Origin: Candidatus Methylomirabilota bacterium
GTDB taxonomy: Bacteria > Methylomirabilota > Methylomirabilia > Rokubacteriales > CSP1-6
NCBI GenBank assembly: GCA_035315345.1
Contig: DATFYA010000174.1
Span: 1-57,171, forward strand
Length of the DNA: 57,171 nt
Reading direction: 5' to 3'
Shown here: one piece after another, positions 1 to 7,360 of the stretch
Position numbering within the stretch: position 1 is the stretch's first letter
Layout of the letters: each line of letters begins with the position of its first letter
The notes under the pieces: generated by a model
Told to the model about the DNA's origin: nothing
What the model saw: the letters and a program-made list of their open reading frames with translations, nothing else
Databases searched by the model: none
Position numbers and translations under genes: made by a program

Positions 1-789
1 CAGCGTGAACACGATCGGGACCAGCGCGGCCAGCCACACGCCGACGTAGGGGATGAAGCGCAGCACCGCGGCCAGGAAGCCCCAGAGCAGCGCGTAGGGC
101 ACGCCCAGCAGCATGAGGCCGCCGGTGATGCCGATGCCGAAGCTGGTGTTGATGATGGTCTGCATCAGCAGGTACCGGCTGATGCGATGCGCGGCCTCGT
201 CCAGCACACGAGTGGTCGTGATCAGCCGGTTGTATCCGCCGAGCCGGATGACCCGGTTCCTGAGGTCCTCGCGCTCGATCAGCATGAAGATCACGAGCAC
301 GATGACCGCGCCGGCGGAGCCCAGGTACTCGACATAGCCCGGCAGCTGCCACCGGCCGGTGGGCTCGGAGCGGACGACGACCGGCGCCGCCGCCCCCGGC
401 ACGCGCCGCGTCTCCGTCTCCTTCTCCAGCTCCCGGGTCACGTCGGTCATCGCGGTCTGCATCTTCTCGAGCACGCCGCCGCTGCCGAGCCGCCTGACCT
501 CGCCGATCTTGGCGATGAGATTGTCGCGATAGACCGGGATCTGCGTCGAGAGGGCCGTGAACTCCACCGTGAGGATCCAGAAGACGCCGCCCAGGGCCAG
601 GAAGAGCATCGTCACCACGACGCCCACCGAGATCGCGCGGCCCAGCCCGAGACGGGTCAAGCCGGTGACGATCGGGTAGACCATGAAGGTGAGCAGCGCG
701 GCCAGCGCGATCGGCACCAGTACGGCGCGCGCGAGGTACAGCGCCGTGACGCCCACGATCACCGCGACGACCGTGGCCAGCCTGTTCAT
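1..789 (-). CDS. AI-2E family transporter (PerM-like permease), C-terminus outside the window
   Basis: This is an integral membrane protein of the AI-2E/PerM exporter family (PF01594); substrate unknown. The window holds 263 codons. Hydrophobic segments lie at about residues 5-38 and 52-75, then a hydrophilic loop, a segment near 155-175 followed by MLIERED, and the family block SRYLLMQTIINTSFGIGITG leading into further membrane segments ending FIPYVG. ATG at 789 is chosen because MNRLATVV fits the family start and GAGAGG sits just upstream. A sigma-54-like element lies only 15 bases before the ATG. The reading frame is intact up to the window edge. I am confident of the family, not of the transported compound. 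Confidence 0.87.
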   Translation of the reverse strand, partial: MNRLATVVAVIVGVTALYLARAVLVPIALAALLTFMVYPIVTGLTRLGLGRAISVGVVVTMLFLALGGVFWILTVEFTALSTQIPVYRDNLIAKIGEVRRLGSGGVLEKMQTAMTDVTRELEKETETRRVPGAAAPVVVRSEPTGRWQLPGYVEYLGSAGAVIVLVIFMLIEREDLRNRVIRLGGYNRLITTTRVLDEAAHRISRYLLMQTIINTSFGIGITGGLMLLGVPYALLWGFLAAVLRFIPYVGVWLAALVPIVFTL

Positions 790-803
790 CGCCTCTCGGT
801 CGA

Positions 804-818
804 GCAAGCCATGTGCCA
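804..818 (-). promoter_or_regulatory. Sigma-54-like -24/-12 promoter element upstream of the AI-2E transporter
   Basis: On the minus strand the bases read TGGCACATGGCTTGC, matching the sigma-54 form TGGCAC-N5-TTGC with the invariant GG-N10-GC spacing. The predicted start point (about 792) is only 3 bases from the ATG at 789, so the transcript would be nearly leaderless. Motif-based only; no enhancer-binding site or activator gene is visible nearby. Confidence 0.4.
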
Positions 819-933
819 CCGCGGACCGCCCGGTAAACCGAGCGAGTTCGCCCAGTAGCTCAGCGCGCGGGTAGTTTCTTCGCGGTAAGGACGACCGCGC
901 GCGGGCTGGCCGGCTCAGTCGCGCGGCCGGGGC

Positions 934-2013
934 TCAGGCGTGGCGATGGCCGCCGTCGTGATGTCCACGGTCGTAGTGGGCCTTGAGCGCGTCGAGGCCG
1001 AAGTCGCCCTGCGGATCGTGCCAGACCGAGTGGATGTGGTTGGCGTCGTTCTGGGTGTTGTCCAGCTCGATGAGCAGCGTCGGCCCGTGCAGCCGATAGT
1101 AGTGCGCCTTGCCGGGCTCGGTGCCGCCGGCCCACGCGAAGTGGATCTGCGTCGGGTCCGCCTGCCGCATGCGGGACAGCTCCTGCTCGGCCAGCTCGGC
1201 GCGCATGTTGCGCGCGTACTCCTCGACGAGCCGCAGGGCCTGCGCGCGCTGCTCCGCGCTCATGTCGGCAAGCGGCAGGCCCGCCGGCCGGGTCAGGCTC
1301 TCGCCGCGGCCCGGCCCGCTCACGATGTCGCCGAGCGACTGGGTCGCGATGATGGCGCGGGAGCGCTGCGCCTCGCCGAGGCTGCCCACGAGGGCGCGAG
1401 CCAGATCCTCCTCGGCGGCGAGCGCGCGGGCGCCCTTCTGCGGGCCCGACGGCACCTGGGCCGGATTGGCCCCGAGGAACGCGGGCGTCATCGCCACCGG
1501 CTTGCCCGGCGCGAGCAGGAAGTTGAGCGAGAGGTGATGGCCCTCGACACGCCAGCCCCACGGCGCCGACGGTCCCGGGTTGCCGAAGACGGTGAACGCG
1601 TAGTTCTCCTGATCGCGCAGGAGGCCGATGGTCTCGAGCCGGCGCAGCACCTCCTCCAGCCGGATGATGCTGACCGCCTTGCCGTAGCCCGCCGCGCTCA
1701 GGCTCACCTTCATCAGCTCGTGGGCGGCGCTGCGCGCCGGCGCCGGCATGTCCTTGAAGGCGACGCCCTCGCGCCGGCGCGGCACGTAGTGCCAGTTGAG
1801 GCGCTCCTTGTCGGAGACCGCGAACACCGCGCGCTTGCGCGCGTCGGCGGAGAGGGCGCCCAGGAAGGCGAGCGCGGCCGCCGCCATGGCCGCCCGCGCC
1901 GCCTCGGGGACCTCGGAGAGGGCGGGCGGCGACTGGGCATGACCGTGGCGCGGGACGGCTGCGGCCGCCGCGCTCGCGGCCAGGCCGTGGAGCAGGCGCC
2001 GGCGCGAGAGCAC
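934..2013 (-). CDS. DUF3500 family protein with Tat-type signal
   Basis: A 359-residue protein resembling the DUF3500 family (PF12006), whose function is unknown. It starts at GTG 2013 with a twin-arginine-like leader (SRRRLLHG, then an alanine-rich stretch ending GHAQS), so it is probably exported folded. Family-like segments include WGWRVEGHHLSLNF near residue 155 and, near the C-terminus, HFAWAGG, YYRLHGPTLLIELDN and NHIHSVWHD. The tail is histidine-rich (HYDRGHHDGGHRHA), which could bind metal, but that is a guess. It begins 3 bases after the redoxin remnant ends, so the two may once have been co-transcribed. Confidence 0.78.
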   Translation of the reverse strand: MLSRRRLLHGLAASAAAAAVPRHGHAQSPPALSEVPEAARAAMAAAALAFLGALSADARKRAVFAVSDKERLNWHYVPRRREGVAFKDMPAPARSAAHELMKVSLSAAGYGKAVSIIRLEEVLRRLETIGLLRDQENYAFTVFGNPGPSAPWGWRVEGHHLSLNFLLAPGKPVAMTPAFLGANPAQVPSGPQKGARALAAEEDLARALVGSLGEAQRSRAIIATQSLGDIVSGPGRGESLTRPAGLPLADMSAEQRAQALRLVEEYARNMRAELAEQELSRMRQADPTQIHFAWAGGTEPGKAHYYRLHGPTLLIELDNTQNDANHIHSVWHDPQGDFGLDALKAHYDRGHHDGGHRHA

Positions 2014-2016
2014 GGG

Positions 2017-2199
2017 CTAGGAGTACTTCACGGTGCAGCCGTAGGCGCGCGTGACCGGCGTCTTCACTGGCTGGCCCGCGGCAACCGCGTCGAGCGCCGC
2101 CTTGACGTAGTTGCTGGCGCCCTGCACGTCGGCCTTGCGCGTGGTGGGACGATCATCGATGGCGCCCGCGTAGGCGGCGGCGAGCGGCCGGATCGCCAT
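2017..2199 (-). pseudogene. C-terminal remnant of a redoxin/thioredoxin-like protein
   Basis: A 60-codon open stretch encodes AYAGAIDDRPTTRKADVQGA, then YVKAALDAVAAGQPVKTPVTRAYGCTVKYS. This resembles the last 50-60 residues of AhpC/TSA-like redoxins that end in an IDD segment, an ALDA-LAG-PV segment and a Gly-Cys tail. The redox-active thioredoxin core that should precede it is absent; msrB stops at 2211, directly upstream. An ATG exists at 2199, so a short protein could still be made. I read it as a truncated gene left between msrB and the DUF3500 gene. Confidence 0.5.
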
Positions 2200-2210
2200 C
2201 GCGGAGAAGC

Positions 2211-2669
2211 CTACGGGCGCGGCGTCACCTTCTCGAAGAGCGCGCGGTACTGGCCGTAGCCTTCCTCCTCGAGGCGGGCGAGGGGGATGAACCGCAGCGC
2301 GGCCGAGTTGATGCAATACCGCATGCCGGTCGGGGCGGGGCCGTCGGGGAAGAGATGGCCCAGGTGCGAATCGCCCTCGCTCGAGCGTACCTCGACCCGG
2401 CGCATGCCATAGGAATCGTCGGCGTGCTCGGTGACGTGCTTGTCCTCGATCGGCCGGACGAAGCTGGGCCAACCGGTGCCCGAGTCGAACTTGTCGGTCG
2501 AAGAGAAGAGCGGCTCGCCCGACACCACGTCCACGTAGATGCCGGACTCGTGGTGGTCCCAGAACTCGTTCCGGAACGGCGGCTCGGTGGCGCTGCACTG
2601 TGTGACGTTGTACTGTTCCGGCGTCAGACGCTGCTTGAGGTCCGGGTCGGCGCGCTTGTCGGTAGCCAT
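2211..2669 (-). CDS. msrB: Peptide-methionine (R)-S-oxide reductase MsrB, zinc-less type
   Basis: A 152-residue cytoplasmic repair enzyme that reduces methionine-R-sulfoxide in proteins. Hallmarks are GTGWPSF (64-70), HLGHLFPDG (102-110) and RYCINS (117-122), with catalytic Cys119. The two CxxC zinc pairs of many MsrBs are absent (IYVDVVSG and RSSEGD stand in their places). The usual resolving-Cys position in SGCGWPSF is Thr65. The only other cysteine is Cys25 in VTQCSATE, a candidate alternative resolving residue. ATG 2669 is 33 bases from the divergent start at 2703; TATACT upstream could be a -10 box. Confidence 0.93.
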   Translation of the reverse strand: MATDKRADPDLKQRLTPEQYNVTQCSATEPPFRNEFWDHHESGIYVDVVSGEPLFSSTDKFDSGTGWPSFVRPIEDKHVTEHADDSYGMRRVEVRSSEGDSHLGHLFPDGPAPTGMRYCINSAALRFIPLARLEEEGYGQYRALFEKVTPRP

Positions 2670-2687
2670 GGCACCAGTGAGTATACC

Positions 2688-2700
2688 CTTGCGAGGCAAG
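2688..2700. promoter_or_regulatory. Short inverted repeat in the msrB / binding-protein divergent spacer
   Basis: CTTGC-GAG-GCAAG is a perfect 5-base inverted repeat inside the 33-base gap between the divergent starts at 2669 and 2703. It lies next to a TATACC/TATACT stretch readable as a -10 box. It could be an operator, but the arms are short enough to occur by chance. Confidence 0.22.
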
Positions 2701-2702
2701 TC

Positions 2703-3590
2703 ATGAGCGATGAGATCAATATCGAGTTCACCCGCTTCTCCGCCTTCTATTCCCCGCTGATCGCCACGATGGCCGGCGGGTTCCTCAAGGAGGAGGGGCT
2801 GACGCCGAAGCACTCGATCGCCCCGGCCGGCAAGTCCGCGATCGAAGGGGTGGTGGCGGGGACGGTCCACGTCTGCCAGTCGGCGCCCTCGCAGGGCTTC
2901 GGTCCGCTCGAGAAGGGCCAGACGCCGCCCGCGGTGCACTTCGCCCAGATCAACGAGATGGACGGGTTCTTTCTGACCGGCCGCGCGGCCGATCCCTCTT
3001 TCACGTGGGACAAGCTGCGCGGCACGCGGGTGCTGGTGGACCACGGCGGCCAGCCGCTCGCCATGTTCAAGTACGCCTGCCACAAGCGCGGCCTGGACTG
3101 GGGAGCGATCCGGGCAGTGAACGTGCCGAGCGATCGCATGGACACGGCCTTCCGGCAGGGCGAGGGCGACTACATCCACCAGCAGGGCCCCGCCCCGCAG
3201 CAGCTCGAGCACGACCGCGTCGGTCACGTGGTGGCCTCGGTGGGCCAGGCGATCGGTCCGCTGGCCTTCTCGAGCCTGGCTGCGACGCGCACGTGGCTCC
3301 AGACGGACATGGCGCGCGCCTTCATGCGCGCCTATCGCAAGGCGCGCCAGTGGCTGCTGGCCACGCCGGCCGCGAAGGTGGCGGAGGCCGAGGCCTCGTT
3401 CTTCCCCGACATCGACCGGTCGGTGCTGGCCGCCACCATCGGCTACTACCAGAAGCTGGGCTGCTGGACCCCGCACGTGGAGATCACCCGGCCCGCGTTC
3501 GAGGCCGCGCTCGACGTCTTCCAGCACTCGGGCCTGATCACCCGGCGCCACCGTTACGAGGACGTGATCGCGGTCCCGCCCGCCGGCTAG
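2703..3590 (+). CDS. ABC transporter substrate-binding protein, NMT1/THI5-like
   Basis: A 295-residue protein with the fold features of SsuA/THI5/NMT1-like periplasmic binding proteins: [20 protein letters not shown] at the N-terminus, [20 protein letters not shown], and a central segment [20 protein letters not shown]. Such proteins bind small organics such as sulfonates, nitrate or thiamine precursors. No signal peptide is visible from ATG 2703, so it may act in the cytoplasm as an enzyme-like or sensory relative. No permease or ATPase gene adjoins it. It converges on the acyl-CoA dehydrogenase at 4861-3620 with 29 bases between stops and is divergent from msrB. Confidence 0.8.
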   Translation: MSDEINIEFTRFSAFYSPLIATMAGGFLKEEGLTPKHSIAPAGKSAIEGVVAGTVHVCQSAPSQGFGPLEKGQTPPAVHFAQINEMDGFFLTGRAADPSFTWDKLRGTRVLVDHGGQPLAMFKYACHKRGLDWGAIRAVNVPSDRMDTAFRQGEGDYIHQQGPAPQQLEHDRVGHVVASVGQAIGPLAFSSLAATRTWLQTDMARAFMRAYRKARQWLLATPAAKVAEAEASFFPDIDRSVLAATIGYYQKLGCWTPHVEITRPAFEAALDVFQHSGLITRRHRYEDVIAVPPAG

Positions 3591-3619
3591 GTCGCCTGGA
3601 GCGCGGGTTCGCCTCCGGG

Positions 3620-4861
3620 CTACCGGGTGCCCGTCGGAAGCTCGTCGAAGGGCAGGTCGCGGTCCACGCGCACGTCCTGGGGCAGGCCCAGCACGCGCTC
3701 CGCGATGATGTTGCGCAGGATCTCGTCGGTGCCGGCCGCGATGCGCCCGCCCGGCGAGGTCAGGAGCGACTCCTGGAAGGCGGCGCGCAGGGGGGCCACG
3801 TCCTTGTCCATCACCACGCCGCCCATGTCGAGCAGATCCATCGCGAACGAGGCGATCTCCTGAGCCTTGGGCGCGTTGACGAGCTTGCCGATGGAATTCT
3901 CCGGGCCCGGCGTCTCGCCGCGCGAGAGCGCGGTCATCGTGCGGAAGCGGGTGAGCCGCACGCCCTGCGTCTTCACGTAGAGGTCGGCCAGCCGCTCACG
4001 CACCGCCGCGTTGGTGATGGCCGGGCCGTCCTCGAGCACGGTGGAGCGGGCAAGGCCGAAGATCTCCTCGAAGTCCGGGCCGCGCAGGTCGCCCGAGGTG
4101 AGCCGCTCGTTCATCAGCGTGGTGATCGCCACGCCCCAGCCCGCGCCCACCGCGCCCAGCCGCTGGCCGTCCGGGATGCGCACGTCGGTGAAGTACACCT
4201 CGTTGAAGTGGGACGCGCCGGAGATCTGCTTGATGCGCCGGGTCTCGATGCCCGGCGACTTCATGGACAGGAAGAAGAAGGTGAGGCCCTTGTGCTTGGC
4301 CGCCTTGGGGTCGCTGCGCGCGACCAGGATCGCCCAGTCCGCCCAGTGCGCACCCGACGTCCAGATCTTCTGGCCGTTGATCACCCAGTCGTCGCCGTCG
4401 CGCTGCGCGCGGGTGCGCAGGCCGGCCAGGTCCGAGCCGGCGCCCGGCTCCGAGAAGAGCTGACACCAGACCTCGTCGCCGCGCAGGGCCGAGGGCGCAT
4501 ACCGCCGCTTCTGGCTTTCCGTCCCGTAGGCGAAGAGGGTGGGCATGCACATGCCGAGGCCGATCTCGAAGTAGCCGCGGGGGACGAGGAACTTCGTCTC
4601 CTCCTGCGCATAGATCACCTGGTAGATCGGGGGCAGCGCACGGCCGCCCCACTCGGCCGGCCAGTGGAGCGCGGCGAAGCCGGCCTCCGCCTTCCTCGCC
4701 TGGAAGGCCCTGGCGCGCTCGAGGCCGTCGTAGCCCTCACGCCCGGGATACCGGCTCTGCCACGTCTCGAATGCGCCGCTCTTGGGCTCGGCGTGCCTGC
4801 CGAGCCACTGCCGCGCCTCCTGCCGGAACTCCGCCTCTTCCCGCGTGTCGTTGAAGTCCAC
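3620..4861 (-). CDS. Acyl-CoA dehydrogenase, large partner of a tandem pair
   Basis: A 413-residue FAD-dependent acyl-CoA dehydrogenase, in or near beta-oxidation-type pathways. Visible family blocks are [14 protein letters not shown], the FAD-binding segment [20 protein letters not shown], and a C-terminal segment [20 protein letters not shown]. It follows the 371-residue partner by 9 bases in the same operon. Long-plus-short tandem pairs are typical of obligate heteromeric dehydrogenases such as actinobacterial FadE28/FadE29, which act on CoA esters of steroid side chains or other bulky acids. The substrate here cannot be told from sequence. Confidence 0.9.
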   Translation of the reverse strand: MDFNDTREEAEFRQEARQWLGRHAEPKSGAFETWQSRYPGREGYDGLERARAFQARKAEAGFAALHWPAEWGGRALPPIYQVIYAQEETKFLVPRGYFEIGLGMCMPTLFAYGTESQKRRYAPSALRGDEVWCQLFSEPGAGSDLAGLRTRAQRDGDDWVINGQKIWTSGAHWADWAILVARSDPKAAKHKGLTFFFLSMKSPGIETRRIKQISGASHFNEVYFTDVRIPDGQRLGAVGAGWGVAITTLMNERLTSGDLRGPDFEEIFGLARSTVLEDGPAITNAAVRERLADLYVKTQGVRLTRFRTMTALSRGETPGPENSIGKLVNAPKAQEIASFAMDLLDMGGVVMDKDVAPLRAAFQESLLTSPGGRIAAGTDEILRNIIAERVLGLPQDVRVDRDLPFDELPTGTR

Positions 4862-4870
4862 GATGCGCTC

Positions 4871-5986
4871 CTAGGCGGCGCCCGCCTCGAGGCGGGCCAC
4901 CAGCAGATCCTTCCACCGGCGCGCGCTGCCGAGCATGAGCCCGGTCAGCTTGGCGCGCCGGTAGTGGAGATGGCAGTCGAACTCCCACGTGAAGCCCATG
5001 CCGCCGTGGATCTGGATGTTCTCCTTGGCGGCCTGGTAATAGGCCTCGCACGCGGCCACGCGCGCGGCGGCCGCGGCCACCGGCAGCTCGGGCGCGTCCG
5101 TCGACAGCGCCCAGGCCCCGTAGTAGGCGTTGGAGCGCGCCAGCTCCACCGCCACGTACATATCGGCGAGCTTGTGCTTGATGGCCTGGAACGACCCGAT
5201 CTGCCGTCCGAACGCGAAGCGGCCCAGCGCGTACTCGCGCGCCATCTCGAGCGAGGCCTGCGCGCCGCCGAGCTGCTCGAAGGCCACCAGCACCGCCGCG
5301 CGGTTCAGCAGGCGCTCGGTGAGCGCCCAGCCCTGGCCCGCCGCGCCCAGCGGCTCGGCGGGCGCGCGCTGGAAGACGATCCGCGCGTGTGAGCGGGTGG
5401 GATCCACGGTGGCGACCGGTGTGCGCGTCACCCCGGGGCCGCCCAGGTCCACCAGGAACAGCCCGGCGCGTCCGGCGCCGCCGTCGGCGGCCAGCACCAC
5501 GGCGACGTCGGCGACGTCGCCGTCCAGTACCGGCATCTTGGTGCCGGTCAGGTGGCCGCTCTCGACCCGCGCGGTCAGGTTGGCCGGCGTCGCCACGTGG
5601 GGCCCCTCGGCCATCGCGAAGCAGCCGATCGCCGCGCCCTGGGTGATGCGCGGCAGCCAGCGCTTCTTCTGGGCGTCGGTGCCGGCGAGCAGCAGCGCCT
5701 CGCCGGCCAGGTAGATCGTCGAGGAGAACGGAGTGGGCGCGAGGCTCCGGCCCAGCTCCTCCGCGAGCACGCACAGCTCGAGATAGCCGAAGCCGGCGCC
5801 CCCGTAGGATTCGGGGATCGCGGTCCCGAGCCAGCCCATCTCGCCCATGCCGCGCCACAGCTCGGCGTCGTAGGGCGCGGCCCCCTCCAGGATGCGGCGC
5901 ACGCGGGCCGACGAGGCGTGCTCTCCGAGGAACTTGCGAGCCTGCTCGCGCAGCGACTTCTGATCGGCGGAGAAGTCGAAGTTCAT
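4871..5986 (-). CDS. Acyl-CoA dehydrogenase, small partner of a tandem pair
   Basis: A 371-residue acyl-CoA dehydrogenase-family subunit. It begins MNFDFSADQKSLREQARKF, the usual family opening, so ATG 5986 is preferred over a start at 6007 that adds MPYDPRA. Blocks include WLGTAIPESYGGAGFGYLEL (about 54-73), YALGRFAFGRQIGSFQAIKH near 240, and IQIHGGMGFTWEFDCHLHYR near the C-terminus. The middle domain is poorly conserved in the FAD-contacting loop, as in the subordinate chain of heteromeric dehydrogenases. It is the first gene of the pair and probably forms a complex with the protein encoded at 3620-4861. Confidence 0.88.
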   Translation of the reverse strand: MNFDFSADQKSLREQARKFLGEHASSARVRRILEGAAPYDAELWRGMGEMGWLGTAIPESYGGAGFGYLELCVLAEELGRSLAPTPFSSTIYLAGEALLLAGTDAQKKRWLPRITQGAAIGCFAMAEGPHVATPANLTARVESGHLTGTKMPVLDGDVADVAVVLAADGGAGRAGLFLVDLGGPGVTRTPVATVDPTRSHARIVFQRAPAEPLGAAGQGWALTERLLNRAAVLVAFEQLGGAQASLEMAREYALGRFAFGRQIGSFQAIKHKLADMYVAVELARSNAYYGAWALSTDAPELPVAAAAARVAACEAYYQAAKENIQIHGGMGFTWEFDCHLHYRRAKLTGLMLGSARRWKDLLVARLEAGAA

Positions 5987-6068
5987 GGCGCGAGGATCAT
6001 ACGGCATCGGGCAGGGCGACGCCAGCCGACCGGCCCTCTTGTGCCCGACGCGGGAGTTCGGGAAACTC

Positions 6069-6130
6069 CCCTCACCCCCCGGCGCCAGGTGACCCTCTCC
6101 CGCGAGGGGAGAGGGCAGGGTGAGGGGCGG
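6069..6130. repeat. Dispersed GC-rich palindromic repeat, copy 1
   Basis: The core 6093-6115 reads CCCTCTCC-CGCGAGG-GGAGAGGG, a perfect 8-base stem, followed by CAGGGTGAGGGGCGG. The same core and GGTGAGG flank occur at 31541-31612 and 40826-40860. It lies between the divergent acyl-CoA dehydrogenase and alcohol dehydrogenase genes, just before the latter's ribosome-binding site. Confidence 0.75.
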
Positions 6131-6150
6131 TGAAAGAACAGGAGGAAATC

Positions 6151-7245
6151 ATGCGCGCGACGGCGGCGGTGCTCTACGAAGTCAAGAAACCGGTGGTGGT
6201 CGAGGACGTGGAGGTGCTCGAGCCGGACTCGCACGAGGTGCTCGTGCGGTGGGCCGCCAACGGGGTGTGCCACAGCGACCTGCACGTGATCACCGGGGAC
6301 TACCCGCATCCGCTCCCGGTGGTGCTGGGCCACGAGGCGGCCGGGGTGGTGGAGAAGGTCGGACCCGACGTCGAGACCGTGAAGGTGGGCGATCACGTCT
6401 GCTCCAGCTACATCCCGTCGTGCGGGCGTTGCGCCTACTGCATCGGCGGCCAGCCGACGATGTGCGCGCTCCGCGACAAGCCGCGCTGGTTCATGCACGA
6501 CGGCACCACGCGCTTCCGGCGCAACGGCCAGCCGCTGCACCACTTCCTGCAGGTGGCGGGGTACGCGACCCACGCGGTGCTGCCCGAGCTGAGCGTGATC
6601 CCGATCCGCGCCGACGCCCCGCTCGACGTGGTCTGCCTCGTGAGCTGCGGCGTGCTGGCCGGCGCCGGGCCGGTGTTCAACCGGGCCAAGGTGCCGCCGG
6701 GGGCGAGCGTGGCGGTCTGGGGCACCGGCGGCGTCGGGCTCAACACGATCCAGGCCGCGCGCATGCTGGGGGCCGGCAAGATCATCGCGGTCGACGTGAT
6801 GCGCCAGAAGCTCGCGTGGGCCGAGGAGTTCGGGGCCACGCACACCGTCGACGCCTCGAAGGAGGACCCGGTCGCGGCGGTGCAGCGGATCAGCGGGAGC
6901 GGCGGGGTGGACTTCTCGTTCGAGGTCGTCGGCACCCAGCAGACCATCGAGCAGGCGGTGCTCGCCACGCATCGGGGCGGCACCTGCGTGGTCGTCGGCG
7001 TGTCACCGGCGGGCACGCGGATCTCGCTGGACCCGACGCTCTTCCTGCAGCAGCGCGTGCTGACCGGCACCTCGTTCGGCGGTGGACACCAGCGCACGGA
7101 CGTGCCGATGCTGATCGACCTCTACATGGCGGGCAAGTACAAGCTCGACGAGCTGATCAGCCGGCGCCTGCCGCTCGGCCAGCTCAACCAGGGCTTCGAC
7201 CTGATGCTCCAGGGCGAGGTGAAGCGCAGCGTGATCGTCTACTAG
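6151..7245 (+). CDS. Zinc-dependent alcohol dehydrogenase (MDR superfamily)
   Basis: A 364-residue medium-chain dehydrogenase oxidising an alcohol with a nicotinamide cofactor. It carries the catalytic-zinc motifs GVCHSDLH and GHEAAGVVE, the structural-zinc cysteine cluster CGRCAYCIGGQPTMC, and the Rossmann motif WGTGGVGLNTIQAA. The extended region around RWFMHDGTTRF fits the class III/NDMA-dependent-like branch better than short yeast-type enzymes. ATG 6151 is chosen because AGGAGG lies 5 bases upstream; a GTG at 6130 would put that site inside the gene. It sits after a palindromic repeat and is divergent from the acyl-CoA dehydrogenase pair. Its substrate is unknown. Confidence 0.92.
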   Translation: MRATAAVLYEVKKPVVVEDVEVLEPDSHEVLVRWAANGVCHSDLHVITGDYPHPLPVVLGHEAAGVVEKVGPDVETVKVGDHVCSSYIPSCGRCAYCIGGQPTMCALRDKPRWFMHDGTTRFRRNGQPLHHFLQVAGYATHAVLPELSVIPIRADAPLDVVCLVSCGVLAGAGPVFNRAKVPPGASVAVWGTGGVGLNTIQAARMLGAGKIIAVDVMRQKLAWAEEFGATHTVDASKEDPVAAVQRISGSGGVDFSFEVVGTQQTIEQAVLATHRGGTCVVVGVSPAGTRISLDPTLFLQQRVLTGTSFGGGHQRTDVPMLIDLYMAGKYKLDELISRRLPLGQLNQGFDLMLQGEVKRSVIVY

Positions 7246-7271
7246 CGAGATCGAGGAGTTCGGCGTCCGGC

Positions 7272-7356
7272 GGGGTCAGGTCTTGCATTACGACATTTTC
7301 ATCGGGCTGCCGTCACGCCGTCCGGGTGAAAATGTAGGAATGTAAGACCTGACCCC
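7272..7356. repeat. Large REP-like imperfect palindrome
   Basis: Two 30-base arms, 7272-7301 and 7327-7356, are inverted copies differing at only three positions. The outer part is GGGGTCAGGTCTT and its complement AAGACCTGACCCC, and the inner part ends ACATTTTCA. A 25-base loop separates them. It fills the gap between two convergent genes, where it may also end transcription. GGGGTCAGGTCTT-type palindromes are typical of REP sequences mobilised by Y1 (RAYT) transposases; none is in the window. Confidence 0.8.
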
Positions 7357-7360
7357 GGTT

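Noticed and set aside
187-858. Plus-strand frames of 74 and 223 codons at the left edge
   Set aside because: The minus strand encodes an unbroken AI-2E transporter here; the plus-strand products are acidic/basic low-complexity.
790-933. A small gene or RNA in the 144-base gap before the DUF3500 stop
   Set aside because: Apart from the sigma-54-like element I found no start with ribosome-binding site and no convincing hairpin.
3005-5392. A 795-codon plus-strand frame across the binding protein and acyl-CoA dehydrogenases
   Set aside because: It runs through two genes in wrong frames and shows no recognisable domain.
7246-7360. A complete insertion sequence between the alcohol dehydrogenase and amidase genes
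   Set aside because: The 115-base gap contains only the palindrome and no transposase or target duplication.
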